Shown in pieces: positions 1 to 8,554 of a stretch of DNA of 64,000 nucleotides. The notes under the pieces are model-generated. The model saw only the letters and a list, made by a program, of their open reading frames with translations. It was not told where the DNA came from and made no database searches. The stretch covers positions 186,001-250,000 of the forward strand of contig DATALQ010000051.1 in NCBI GenBank assembly GCA_036260935.1, given 5' to 3'. The DNA comes from JAEYOM01 sp036260935. Lineage in GTDB: Bacteria; Bacillota; Clostridia; Acetivibrionales; DTU013. Every line of letters begins with the position of its first letter. Positions within the stretch are counted from its first letter, which is position 1. The position numbers and the translations under genes were made by a program.

Positions 1-1
1 A

Positions 2-898
2 AGAGTCGCATCCGTGACCAAGCTGTTCGTTGCGGTTTCGATAATGCAGCTGGCCGAAAAGGGCAAGCTGCGGCTGGACCAGCCGGTGTCGGATATTATA
101 GAGGAATTCAGGAATCCAATGTACGAGAAGGTCAACATCACGCACCTGCTGACCCACACATCAGGAATAAGGCCGGATCCGGGCCAATTCTTCGAACCGT
201 ACCCTTTGGACTGGTCCGGGGGTAAGGAATGGTTAAAGGACATCCTAAGGGGGCTGCCCGTCACTCGTCCCGGAGAGGAATATAGATATTCATCCGCAGG
301 CTTTGCGGTACTTGGAGAAATAGTGTCCAGAGTCTCCGGAGTACGATTCGAAAATTATGTTATTGAGAACATAACAAAACCGCTCGGTATGACAGACAGC
401 TGCTTTGATCCTCCGGAGGAAGCGCTGGACAGGATCTGCTTCGGCAGCAGGGAGGAAAAGGAATGGTTCGACAAAGACCGTAAAAAAGCTCGTCCCAAGT
501 GGGCTCCGCCAAGAGGCGGCGGCGGTCTGTTTTCAACACTGTCCGATCTCAGGAAGTTCGGACAGATGATGATTAACAAAGGTACCTACGGCGGTGTGAA
601 AATACTTTCGCGGAAGACCGTCGAAGCAATGACAAGGCGCCACGTATACGCGAAGAATTACTGCTGGGGTAACGGAGGAGTCGAAATGGAATACGGTCTC
701 GGTATGAACGTATACTCCAACAACACCTTCCTGTCGCCGGGCTCCTTCTCGCACGAGGGCGCGGGACTCTGCGGCCTTTATATGGATCCTGTGGAAAATG
801 TCGTACTGGCGTATATATGTCCGCTTTGTGAAGGTTTGGGATGGTCTCCCGAAGCCGTTATAAACCTTAGAAACATAGTCTGGGCAGGTATTGTTTGA
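2..898 (+). CDS. Serine hydrolase, beta-lactamase class C / PBP-like fold (5' truncated by window edge)
   Basis: The frame is open from the first base, so the true start lies upstream. Codons 5-13 of the visible part read V-A-S-V-T-K, which is the SxxK catalytic motif (serine codon at 11-13, lysine at 20-22). The second motif is Y-S-S-A-G (near base 290), a variant of the YxN box, and H-E-G near base 750 fits the third HxG/KTG box. About 298 residues remain, so little more than the N-terminus is missing. Members of this family (beta-lactamase, esterase, D-aminopeptidase, D,D-peptidase) cannot be told apart by motifs, so the substrate is unknown. The stop overlaps the start region of the following permease gene, so it probably belongs to the exporter operon. 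Confidence 0.85.
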   Translation, partial: RVASVTKLFVAVSIMQLAEKGKLRLDQPVSDIIEEFRNPMYEKVNITHLLTHTSGIRPDPGQFFEPYPLDWSGGKEWLKDILRGLPVTRPGEEYRYSSAGFAVLGEIVSRVSGVRFENYVIENITKPLGMTDSCFDPPEEALDRICFGSREEKEWFDKDRKKARPKWAPPRGGGGLFSTLSDLRKFGQMMINKGTYGGVKILSRKTVEAMTRRHVYAKNYCWGNGGVEMEYGLGMNVYSNNTFLSPGSFSHEGAGLCGLYMDPVENVVLAYICPLCEGLGWSPEAVINLRNIVWAGIV

Positions 899-899
899 T

Positions 900-1739
900 A
901 TGAGTATTATCAAAGCAGCCGCCGGGCCGGCGCTAAAAGCAGCCAGTATAATGAAGGCTGTCGCTTTCGCAACATACAAGGAGTGGGCCGCCTACCGATC
1001 GCACGCTATGGTATCCCTTTTTGTCGGGCCCGTTTACTTCCTTGTGCAGATATTCATATGGAAGGCGGTATTCTCATCCCGCGGCAGCATAAACGGGCTG
1101 TCCCTCGACCAGATGATTAACTATTTCGGTGTGGCGGTTCTGATCAATTATCTCATAATGGATTTTGCCGACTGGAACCTCCAGATGCTCATAAGTACGG
1201 GAAAATTCCTGTCCTATATGCTCCGGCCCATGTCGCACATATATTTTGCACTCTCGCAGAAGGTAGGCCACCGCGTGCTCGGGTTTACTATCGAGTTCAT
1301 TCCGGTCTACCTTATACTGTTTTTCGTTTTCGGAGTGAGAATCGTGCCTGCAAGGCCCGTTTTTGCCGTCATATCCATAATGCTCGGCTTTATAATGATG
1401 TTCCTTGTGGATTATTGCGTCGGCATTACGGCGTTCTGGCTGACCAGGACCTCGGGCGTGAGAAGGATGTTCCTGCTGCTTAGGGATATTTGTTCGGGAA
1501 TGTTCCTGCCTCTGACCTTTTTCCCTGATGTACTTCAGAAGATTTTATTTTACCTGCCGTTCCAGTTCATAGCCTATGTGCCGGTAAGGGTATGCGTCGG
1601 ATCCTACGAGCTGGGCGGAATATCGCTGGATATACCACGAATCGTCGGCATACAGGCGGTCGCAGTACTGGCCATGTCAGTCTTTACGGTTGTATTCTTC
1701 AAGCTTGGGACAAAAAGATTCACGGGGGTGGGAGCATGA
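900..1739 (+). CDS. ABC-2 type exporter permease, subunit 1
   Basis: A hydrophobic protein of 279 residues with about six membrane segments and a conserved-looking L-R-P-M-S-H loop near the middle, typical of the ABC-2 permeases related to COG4587. I chose the ATG at 900, which overlaps the upstream hydrolase stop (896-898) and suggests translational coupling; a TTG at 891 is possible but less likely. The end overlaps the next permease in an ATGA arrangement (1736-1739). With the second permease and the ATPase it forms a complete exporter. The substrate cannot be inferred from the sequence. Confidence 0.85.
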   Translation: MSIIKAAAGPALKAASIMKAVAFATYKEWAAYRSHAMVSLFVGPVYFLVQIFIWKAVFSSRGSINGLSLDQMINYFGVAVLINYLIMDFADWNLQMLISTGKFLSYMLRPMSHIYFALSQKVGHRVLGFTIEFIPVYLILFFVFGVRIVPARPVFAVISIMLGFIMMFLVDYCVGITAFWLTRTSGVRRMFLLLRDICSGMFLPLTFFPDVLQKILFYLPFQFIAYVPVRVCVGSYELGGISLDIPRIVGIQAVAVLAMSVFTVVFFKLGTKRFTGVGA

Positions 1740-2518
1740 TAAGGGCGCTGGACATCTATATCACCTCGATGAAGAATAGCTTTGCGGCAAGGATGGCCTA
1801 CCGGGCAGACTTCTTTTTCTGCTGTATAATGATCTTCATATCCGAGCTGCTATTCCCCCTGCTGACCATGCTTATTTATTCGACAGGCGGCACGTTCCCC
1901 GGCTGGAACCTGGCAGAAGTAATGGTGCTGCAGGGAGTTTTCATGCTTTCCAAAGGCGCGGCCAACCTTCTCTTCTTCGGCGTCGTGTACAATACGTTAA
2001 GCCGCGTCAGGGAAGGTACTTATGACCTCCTTATGATAAAGCCTGTTTCAACGCTTTACATTTCGGTCGCATCGGGCTTTGAGCCGGACAGCATCGGAAC
2101 CGTACTGGGCGGATTGCTTGTCATTGCTTATTCGCTTGGAAAATTGTCTCAGCCGAACGCAATGCAATGGCTCCGCTTTGCTCTGATATTTTTCCTGTCG
2201 GTGCTTGTAATGTTCGCATTTGCAGTGCTTATGGCCGCGACAGTCTTCAAGTGGGTCGGCAACAGCCGCATTTATGAAATATTCGACAACATTACGGCCT
2301 TTGGTAATTACCCGAGGTCCATATTCAGCAAGTCCTTCCAGAATATAATCAGTTTCATAATACCCGTAGGTATAATTGCATTTTACCCTGCTTCGGCATT
2401 ATTGGGTAAGGATATATCCGGCATATTGCCTTCCATATGCATCTGCGTGATTTTTCTTCTTGGTAGCCTTGCATTGTGGAAATTTATGCTTTCGAGATAT
2501 ACAAGCGCAGGAGGTTGA
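1736..2518 (+). CDS. ABC-2 type exporter permease, subunit 2
   Basis: A polytopic membrane protein of 260 residues. The start ATG at 1736 overlaps the previous stop by four bases (ATGA), and translation from here begins M-I-R-A-L-D-I-Y. A longer in-frame reading back to 1592 would overlap the first permease deeply and is rejected. A charged loop containing L-M-I-K-P-V is typical of the partner subunit of COG4587 permeases (COG3694 type). It should pair with the preceding permease to form the transmembrane part of the exporter driven by the ATPase three bases downstream. Confidence 0.83.
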   Translation: MIRALDIYITSMKNSFAARMAYRADFFFCCIMIFISELLFPLLTMLIYSTGGTFPGWNLAEVMVLQGVFMLSKGAANLLFFGVVYNTLSRVREGTYDLLMIKPVSTLYISVASGFEPDSIGTVLGGLLVIAYSLGKLSQPNAMQWLRFALIFFLSVLVMFAFAVLMAATVFKWVGNSRIYEIFDNITAFGNYPRSIFSKSFQNIISFIIPVGIIAFYPASALLGKDISGILPSICICVIFLLGSLALWKFMLSRYTSAGG

Positions 2519-2521
2519 AAA

Positions 2522-3523
2522 ATGGGGATCATAAACATAAATGAGTTGAAAAAGGTCTATACGACCTATGAAAGAGGCAGCTCCTTCCTGGATACGGTAA
2601 AAAGTCTTTTCGTCAGGAAGCCGATCGATATCGAGGCTCTCAAGGGCATAACGCTGAATATCGAGGAGGGCGAACTGCTGGGTTTCTTAGGGCCGAACGG
2701 CGCCGGAAAATCCACCACCCTTAAAATACTTACAGGCGTGCTGTATCCGACATCCGGAAAAGTGGACGTTATGGGCTATACGCCGTGGAAACAGCGCAAG
2801 GCTTATGTTTCCAGGATCGGAGCAGTATTCGGGCAGAAATCCCAGCTGATATGGGACATACCCCCTCTCGATTCCTTTGAAATGAACAGGGCTATTTACG
2901 GTATACCCTCCCAGGATTACAGGCGCAGGCTCGATGAAATGACGCAGATGCTGTCGCTCGAAAACATAATTCGCAAACCCACAAGGCAGCTTTCACTTGG
3001 TGAAAGGATGAAATGTGAATTCATCATGGCCATGCTCCACGCCCCGAGAATCGTGTTCCTCGATGAACCCACTATCGGACTCGATGTCATAGCCAAGGAA
3101 AAAATACGCGATTTCATTCTCGAGCAAAACAAGCGCGGGGTAACATTCATTCTTACCACACACGATCTCGGAGACGTTGAACAGCTTGCACGCAGAGTCG
3201 TTGTAGTGAACTATGGAGAAATAGTATTTGACGATACCGTGGATTCTCTGCGAAAGCTGTCCGGAATCAAAAAAAGAGTGGAGCTTGCGACCAAAAAGGA
3301 GCTCCCGGACCTTTCGGGCATGCCGGGGGTCCAGCTTACGGGCAGGACTTCGCCCTGCCATGCGGAGCTGGAGCTCGATATGGAACAGCTTGAACTGAAT
3401 ATGTTCCTGCAAAATATAAACCAGAACTATGTCATAAGCGATCTTACAATGAGCGACCCGCCAATAGAAAGCGTCATCAAGGAATTGTACACGCAAAAGG
3501 AAAGACAGCCGGTCACTCTTTGA
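2522..3523 (+). CDS. ABC exporter ATP-binding protein
   Basis: ABC ATPase of 333 residues. It has Walker A G-P-N-G-A-G-K-S-T (about residues 57-65), a signature reading L-S-L-G-E, and Walker B V-F-L-D-E-P followed by T-I-G-L-D. A short insertion after the first strands (residues 22-36) and a C-terminal extension of about 90 residues match the COG4586 ATPases that work with COG4587/COG3694 permeases. AGGAGG lies six bases before the ATG. The gene closes the exporter operon. No terminator is obvious before the MarR promoter downstream. Confidence 0.92.
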   Translation: MGIININELKKVYTTYERGSSFLDTVKSLFVRKPIDIEALKGITLNIEEGELLGFLGPNGAGKSTTLKILTGVLYPTSGKVDVMGYTPWKQRKAYVSRIGAVFGQKSQLIWDIPPLDSFEMNRAIYGIPSQDYRRRLDEMTQMLSLENIIRKPTRQLSLGERMKCEFIMAMLHAPRIVFLDEPTIGLDVIAKEKIRDFILEQNKRGVTFILTTHDLGDVEQLARRVVVVNYGEIVFDDTVDSLRKLSGIKKRVELATKKELPDLSGMPGVQLTGRTSPCHAELELDMEQLELNMFLQNINQNYVISDLTMSDPPIESVIKELYTQKERQPVTL

Positions 3524-3551
3524 ATGCCATTCGCCATTCGACATTCTGCTG

Positions 3552-3580
3552 TTGACAATTCCAACACAACTTATTAATAT
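3552..3580 (+). promoter_or_regulatory. Sigma-A type promoter of the MarR gene
   Basis: TTGACA at 3552-3557 and TAATAT at 3575-3580 are separated by 17 bases. The predicted transcription start falls in the palindromic operator just downstream. Confidence 0.7.
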
Positions 3581-3584
3581 ATAG

Positions 3585-3596
3585 TTAGAATTCTAA
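3585..3596. promoter_or_regulatory. MarR-type palindromic operator, copy 1
   Basis: TTAGAATTCTAA is a perfect 12-base palindrome set in the context ATATAG...TTAT. It sits directly after the -10 box of the MarR gene, where a bound repressor would block initiation. The same site, changed by one base, lies before the nitroreductase gene at 4075-4086, which suggests autorepression together with target repression. Confidence 0.75.
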
Positions 3597-3615
3597 TTAT
3601 AAGGAGTCCTGTATT

Positions 3616-4056
3616 TTGAGCAAACAGCTGCCTACGATGGCAAGAATCGGCACGATCTTCCTCACCTGGAGGCGATACCAGCAGAGGGACATTCTTTCAC
3701 ATAAAATAACGCTGAAACAGCTGTACGTACTGCGTCAGCTTGCCCGGAAGGATTTCCTGTACCCCTCGCAGATAGCGGATATGTTGTATTGCGACAGGCC
3801 TACAGCAACGGTCGTCATAGGCAACATGACACGCGAGGGTTGGGTGACACGGGAAAAGGACCCGGAGAATGCAAAACAGATCAGGGTGAGTTTGACCGAA
3901 AAAGGCAGAAACAAGCTACTTGCCATAGATAATGACGCGGCTTCGAGAGAAGGCTCTGCATTCGACCCGCTTAGCTGTTTCTCGGCGGAGGAAAAAAATC
4001 AACTGGATCTGCTTTTGACAAAGCTGAGCAAACACTTGTCAAAATTGGAAGGTTAA
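3616..4056 (+). CDS. MarR family transcriptional regulator
   Basis: A protein of 146 residues with the winged helix-turn-helix layout of MarR proteins: L-Y-P-S-Q-I-A-D-M-L as helix 2, R-P-T-A-T-V-V-I-G-N-M as recognition helix, then a wing with R-E-K-D-P-E-N-A-K. The start is TTG at 3616, fixed by AAGGAG at 3601-3606. The gene is preceded by a promoter and palindrome and followed closely by a nitroreductase with the same palindrome. It probably represses itself and the nitroreductase in response to a small, perhaps quinone-like or nitroaromatic, ligand; the ligand is inferred only from the neighbour. Confidence 0.9.
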   Translation: MSKQLPTMARIGTIFLTWRRYQQRDILSHKITLKQLYVLRQLARKDFLYPSQIADMLYCDRPTATVVIGNMTREGWVTREKDPENAKQIRVSLTEKGRNKLLAIDNDAASREGSAFDPLSCFSAEEKNQLDLLLTKLSKHLSKLEG

Positions 4057-4074
4057 AATTTTTTAAGCATATAG

Positions 4075-4086
4075 TTAGAGTTCTAA
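4075..4086. promoter_or_regulatory. MarR-type palindromic operator, copy 2
   Basis: TTAGAGTTCTAA matches copy 1 at 3585-3596 in 11 of 12 positions, and the flanks (ATATAG before, TTA after) are also shared. It lies in the 54-base gap between the MarR gene and the nitroreductase. TATAGT at 4070-4075 could serve as a -10 box, but no good -35 is seen. Confidence 0.7.
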
Positions 4087-4110
4087 TTAAAACAAAAGGA
4101 GTATGAAAGT

Positions 4111-4869
4111 ATGAATGAAACTTTGAAAACCATTCACGAGCTGCGCACAATCCACGGACATTTCTCAGACAGAGATGTTTCCGAAAACGACCTCGGGCAG
4201 ATACTTGACGCCTGCGTACGCGCGGCAAACGCCTCAGCCAGGCAATCCTATTCCATAATCACGGTCAGGGACAGTAAAACAGTCAGGGAACAATTTCAGT
4301 ATGATGGCAGTAAAGCCTTGTTATTTTGTGTGGACTACAACCGGATAATCGCTTCGGCGGAGCATTTGGGGCATACATACAAGCTTGACGGTATCACGGA
4401 TTTTATAACCGGGAGCATCGATACCATCCTGGCCGCGCAGACTGCAGCTATTGCGGCAAAATCGATTGGTATGGACTCCCTGTTTACAAACAGTATACAC
4501 AGACGCGACTTGTCGGATGTATACGAAGCATTCAATCTGCCCCGGAAATACTGTTTCCCCCTGATAACGCTGATACTTGGGTATCCTGTGGAAGAACCCG
4601 GTTACAGCAAGGGAAGGCTGGGCGGAAAAGGAATCATACATAACGGAAGATATGAGACCATGGCGAAGGAAGATCTCGGACGTCTCGTCGAAAAATACGA
4701 TGAAAAGGAAAGCCATCTAGGTCTGATCGACAATTGGCCGGATATGGGCCACCGTCATTACCTGGACTGGTTTTTTACGAAATGGTCTGCAGGAGGCAAT
4801 AAAGCAAAGCAGCAGGAAATAATATCTGTGCTCAAGGAAGCAGGCTTTATCGATATGGCAGCCGATTGA
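4111..4869 (+). CDS. Nitroreductase family protein (FMN-dependent)
   Basis: 252 residues. The N-terminal region has the nitroreductase pattern R-T-I-H-G-H-F, D-L-G-Q-I-L-D-A, A-A-N-A-S-A-R-Q-S-Y, in which Arg and Ser/Asn residues contact FMN. The central helix D-T-I-L-A-A-Q-T-A-A-I-A-A-K-S-I-G-M-D and the G-Y-P motif after L-I-T-L-I-L also fit. An AAAGGAG site lies upstream of the ATG. Family members reduce nitro compounds, quinones or flavins with NAD(P)H. It is probably the target of the MarR protein, given the shared operator, and is convergent with the C45 hydrolase gene. Confidence 0.85.
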   Translation: MNETLKTIHELRTIHGHFSDRDVSENDLGQILDACVRAANASARQSYSIITVRDSKTVREQFQYDGSKALLFCVDYNRIIASAEHLGHTYKLDGITDFITGSIDTILAAQTAAIAAKSIGMDSLFTNSIHRRDLSDVYEAFNLPRKYCFPLITLILGYPVEEPGYSKGRLGGKGIIHNGRYETMAKEDLGRLVEKYDEKESHLGLIDNWPDMGHRHYLDWFFTKWSAGGNKAKQQEIISVLKEAGFIDMAAD

Positions 4870-4901
4870 CAGGGTTAAACGAATATAAGGCTTGCAGTTC
4901 G

Positions 4902-6593
4902 TCAGTCGAAGTATTCCGGAAGTGTCAGCCGTACCCATTTGTCGCAGTAATAGCCGTAGTGGCTTTCTACGACCAGCTTTTTGAGATCGAATACCGAGAT
5001 AGAGCCTTCTATCCTTATTTCCTTGCCATCCCTGCTTCTCGGGTTGTCTTTATAATAGTTCTTGTTTTTCCCATAGGGAGCGAGAAAGCTTATTAGGTTC
5101 CTGGCATCGTCGAAACCGATGCTTCCCTTTGCATTCAGGGTTTCACTTATGAGTCTGTTCAATTCGTCGTAACGCCACTGTATATCGTTCACGCGTACGC
5201 CGATTATGCGCTCGGTCCAGCGGTGCATGGCAAAATACCGCATTTCGGGTATAATATATTGGTTGGTGACAACAAGCAATTCGTCGCTGACCTCTCTCTG
5301 CGGAGCAAAATAGAAGGTCGAAGGGCAGTTCTGCTCGCCTGCTCCGTTGATATAGCCATTCTGTGAAAAAGCATCCGAATTTATCGCTTTGGAAGTCCGG
5401 CGTTTTACGTTATACAAATTCCAGAGCTGCTGATTGAATGCGAGGTAGCCGAAAGGATACTTGTAATCGTTCCAGCGGAACATAATGCCGTTGTTGAAGG
5501 ACAGGGTCCTGTGATTCTCTATATAATCCATGCCGGGCAGCATCTGCCTGTATTCTTCATCCGCTATCATAGGCAGGTCGGGCTGCGGCATCGTCGCTCC
5601 GGCTTCGGCAGCGCACGAGCGGCCGCTCTTTCCATCCGCAATTACATACAGCCATGAGACGCCTCTCGGGAGCCGTGCCATGAGGGAAGCTGCCTCCTCG
5701 GCGCTTCTGCAGTATTGTACACACATTCTCGTCATCAGAAGTGAATTTATCCCTATATTGGACGGGTTACAGTTCGCGCCGGGAGACATGTTCACGCCGA
5801 ACGCAACGCCTTCCGTATTCATGGCGGCTATGCTTCCTATCATACCAGGTGCGGATATGTTAACGAACGGGACCGCCGCGCCCCAGCCTCCGTTTGCCTC
5901 AGTCCCCGCAGGATTGTATATGACAGGCGCCGCCGTATCCTGGAATACATCGGAGGAAGGAAACGTAAAGTCCCTCCCGAAATAGTAGCCGTTACCCGCA
6001 CTCTTGCCGCATACCGTAAAAGCATTGCACATGATCGGGAGCCTGAAATCTTCAGGTTCTATCCCCGACAGGTCGCGCTTGAGGAAATTACCGGAATAAA
6101 CCATGGAGCAAATTATATCAATACCCGTATTGAGCACTATCAGATGTTCAAGGTCCACACGCGTCCTCGGGTTGCTTTTCCTGCAGCCGTCCAGAATACC
6201 CTCTATTTCGTCCGTCAACACCTTGGGCAGCTGCTTCCATGTGGTCTTTGACAGCTCGTATATGAGGCGTATCAAGGCCTCCTGGACAAGTTTCAGTTTC
6301 TCCAGCACCTTGCTCCCGATGAAGGAAAAGACGACGCGGTCTGTATAATCCATCATCCGCGATATTTCTGCTTCGGCAAGGCAGCCCATCAGATATCCGG
6401 CTTCATACGGCGAACCCTCAAGGTAATAGGCCTTTTTGGGCAAACCCGTATCGTAATTCCGTACAGTTCTGCTTTCTGCCGCCATACCTGTCCGATTGTT
6501 ATATGTAATTACTTTTGAGACATTGTAACCGTCAGAATCGAATGCTTCCGTCAGACGCACCAGATGCTTGCCACCGGAAATACTTCTGAACAT
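4902..6593 (-). CDS. C45-type Ntn amidohydrolase / acyltransferase
   Basis: 563 residues. Residues about 45-185 are a leader region with G-S-P-Y-E-A-G-Y-L-M-G, followed by M-C-N-A-F, in which Cys189 is the expected N-terminal nucleophile after self-cleavage. Downstream are G-R-D-F (191-210 area), N-T-E-G-V-A-F-G-V-N and an A-E-A region, as in the penicillin acyl-CoA:6-APA acyltransferase (peptidase C45) and linear amide hydrolases. It is longer than the usual 350-400 residues. The ATG has AAGGAG ten bases upstream. It follows plsC by 30 bases on the same strand, so the two are probably cotranscribed. The substrate is unknown; N-acyl amide cleavage or transfer is inferred from family. Confidence 0.75.
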   Translation of the reverse strand: MFRSISGGKHLVRLTEAFDSDGYNVSKVITYNNRTGMAAESRTVRNYDTGLPKKAYYLEGSPYEAGYLMGCLAEAEISRMMDYTDRVVFSFIGSKVLEKLKLVQEALIRLIYELSKTTWKQLPKVLTDEIEGILDGCRKSNPRTRVDLEHLIVLNTGIDIICSMVYSGNFLKRDLSGIEPEDFRLPIMCNAFTVCGKSAGNGYYFGRDFTFPSSDVFQDTAAPVIYNPAGTEANGGWGAAVPFVNISAPGMIGSIAAMNTEGVAFGVNMSPGANCNPSNIGINSLLMTRMCVQYCRSAEEAASLMARLPRGVSWLYVIADGKSGRSCAAEAGATMPQPDLPMIADEEYRQMLPGMDYIENHRTLSFNNGIMFRWNDYKYPFGYLAFNQQLWNLYNVKRRTSKAINSDAFSQNGYINGAGEQNCPSTFYFAPQREVSDELLVVTNQYIIPEMRYFAMHRWTERIIGVRVNDIQWRYDELNRLISETLNAKGSIGFDDARNLISFLAPYGKNKNYYKDNPRSRDGKEIRIEGSISVFDLKKLVVESHYGYYCDKWVRLTLPEYFD

Positions 6594-6623
6594 GAGGATC
6601 AGGCTCCTTGTTTTAGTTATATT

Positions 6624-7349
6624 TCATGATATGAACCAAACAAGGTTTTTAGCGATGATTTCTCTTACTTTTTCTATCTGCTCAGCTTCATTTTTTTCAT
6701 CGGCACGGCTGAACGTTATCGGAGCGGATATGACGCACTTGACCGGGGAGCTGTGGATGCTGCGCCCGGCGCGGTCCATTACCTTGTCTGTGTTTATGAG
6801 CGTTACGGGAACGACAGGTACGCCGGCTTTTGCCGAAAGCTTGAGGCAGCCCTTTCTGAAGCTGTTCAGTTTGGCTGAAGTGTTTATCTTCCCTTCCGGG
6901 TAGATAACCAGAGAATGCCCTTCCTTAAGGAGCTTCAGGCTTTCCTCTATTCTCTTTATATTGACCATGGCATTCTTTCTGTCTATGAAGACGCATTTCA
7001 TATATCCGAACCAGGTCCTGAGTATCGGTATCCTGCCTGCGCCCTTGTCGGCGACAAAGCCCTTGGACTTATTGATGAAGCCGTGTATGACGGCACTGTC
7101 GATATGGCTCGGGTGATTGCTGACGAAAAGTACCGGGCCTTCAGGTATGTTTTCGGAGCCGACGATCTCTACAGAGGAGCCTGTCAGGTAAAAAAGCCCC
7201 CTTGCCAGCATCATGCTGAAGCGTTCGGCAAAGGCATCCCGTTCGGCATACCTGCCGGCCTTTTCAAGGTATTTTACCCACGCAAGTGCCGGCATGGTAA
7301 ACGCAAGATATAACCATCCTGAGGCATACCAGAAAATTGTACGAAGCAT
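6624..7349 (-). CDS. plsC: 1-acyl-sn-glycerol-3-phosphate acyltransferase family protein
   Basis: 241 residues with an N-terminal hydrophobic stretch. The H(x4)D catalytic motif is N-H-P-S-H-I-D and the third acyltransferase block is Y-P-E-G-K-I. V-F-I-D-R-K-N between them matches block II (phosphate binding). These are the marks of PlsC-type enzymes that acylate lysophosphatidate at the membrane. GGGAGG lies a few bases before the ATG. It sits between a radical SAM gene and a C45-type Ntn hydrolase on the same strand, so it may act in a dedicated lipid or acyl-amide pathway rather than in housekeeping phospholipid synthesis. Confidence 0.88.
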   Translation of the reverse strand: MLRTIFWYASGWLYLAFTMPALAWVKYLEKAGRYAERDAFAERFSMMLARGLFYLTGSSVEIVGSENIPEGPVLFVSNHPSHIDSAVIHGFINKSKGFVADKGAGRIPILRTWFGYMKCVFIDRKNAMVNIKRIEESLKLLKEGHSLVIYPEGKINTSAKLNSFRKGCLKLSAKAGVPVVPVTLINTDKVMDRAGRSIHSSPVKCVISAPITFSRADEKNEAEQIEKVREIIAKNLVWFIS

Positions 7350-7433
7350 CGGCGCCTCCCAAAATCACTGAAATTTAAGGTAATGCAAAATCAGTGCTGT
7401 CGTCAGAGCTCCGGAATAAACTCAGGAATGAAC

Positions 7434-8366
7434 TCAGGAAAACCGGCTTCGATAGCCGCATCTCATGCACAGGCTCTCTACTGCCTGCCTTTTTGAAAAA
7501 CCCTCATACAGTTTTCTTGCACGTTCCCCATTTAATATATACTCAAATTCGTCCTCAAATATATTACCAATTTTAATGCTGCCTTCACTGTCAAGGCAGC
7601 ACGGCACTACCGTTCCATCGACCAGTATGGCGGCCTGATCCCTGAGGCCAAGGCAGAAGCCGCTCCGCTCCCCCGTTGGATCAGACTCCGGAGACCTTGG
7701 CGGCTCATCCGCTGCCGACTCCGCAAGCTTTTCAGGTCTTTCTTCAGCAGACTCCACAGGCCAGTGAAAAACCCCGGCGCAGTTGAGGAACAATCTATCC
7801 CTTATAGTTATACGCGTTGATGCTTTCACCGCCTCCGATAAGGAAAACCCGGGGGTGAACCTCTCCTGCAGCCTGCCAACGATATACCCGTTGTACCGTT
7901 CCGACGCTGCCGAGGTTATATTCCAAAGCCTGTACGAGACATATATGCGCCCTCTGTCCAATGCTTTGCAGGTGAAATCAAATATATCGTCAAGATATTT
8001 GTCAATCGTAGCATAGTCATTTTCTTCCCGGCAGTGCAGGGAGAAGTTGATCTGCCTGAGGGGGGCGCAGCTCAGGAGTATATCCGCCCTGTCGGCTATT
8101 TTTGTGCCGTTTGTCGTAATATTGACCTTATAGCCGAAAGCCGCGCATAGTTCCAGAAGCTGGTCAAGCTCGGGATGGAGCAGAGGTTCGCCAAGGACAT
8201 GGAGATAAAGGTAGTCAGTATGGCCCTTCAACTTCCGAAGAACTGTAAGGAAATCCGAAACCGGCATAAATCCAGGTTTCCTCGAAGTGCCCGGGCAAAA
8301 GGCGCATGCCAGGTTGCATACGTTTGTGATTTCAACATAGACCTTTTTCAGTTTTTTCAAAATCAA
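7434..8366 (-). CDS. Radical SAM protein with C-terminal SPASM-like domain
   Basis: 310 residues. The radical SAM cluster motif C-x3-C-x2-C appears as C-N-L-A-C-A-F-C at about residues 17-24, followed by G-E-P-L for SAM binding. The C-terminal 70 residues hold several Cys (C-C-L-D, L-C-M-R-C-G) in a SPASM-like arrangement, suggesting an extra Fe-S cluster. The start is TTG at 8364-8366, close behind AAAGGAG; a second TTG two codons later is also possible. Such proteins often modify peptides or build cofactors, but the substrate here is unknown. It is the first gene of a likely operon with plsC and the C45 hydrolase. Confidence 0.85.
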   Translation of the reverse strand: MILKKLKKVYVEITNVCNLACAFCPGTSRKPGFMPVSDFLTVLRKLKGHTDYLYLHVLGEPLLHPELDQLLELCAAFGYKVNITTNGTKIADRADILLSCAPLRQINFSLHCREENDYATIDKYLDDIFDFTCKALDRGRIYVSYRLWNITSAASERYNGYIVGRLQERFTPGFSLSEAVKASTRITIRDRLFLNCAGVFHWPVESAEERPEKLAESAADEPPRSPESDPTGERSGFCLGLRDQAAILVDGTVVPCCLDSEGSIKIGNIFEDEFEYILNGERARKLYEGFSKRQAVESLCMRCGYRSRFS

Positions 8367-8554
8367 TACGCTCCTTTGCCCATTCAGCAGTATGCATTAG
8401 TCTCAAGGATATTGTAATTAACGCATCAGCAGGTTGTCAATTGGAACCTCCCTTGTTTCAACTGGTAATCCAACTTATTGTGCTGTAATATATAAGTATC
8501 TGTATCTGGCACAAAAAGCCATCATTATATTTTTTACAGGGGAGGATTATTACA

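Noticed and set aside
5530..5985. Open frame of 151 codons on the plus strand
   Set aside because: It is antisense to the C45 hydrolase core with its catalytic Cys region.
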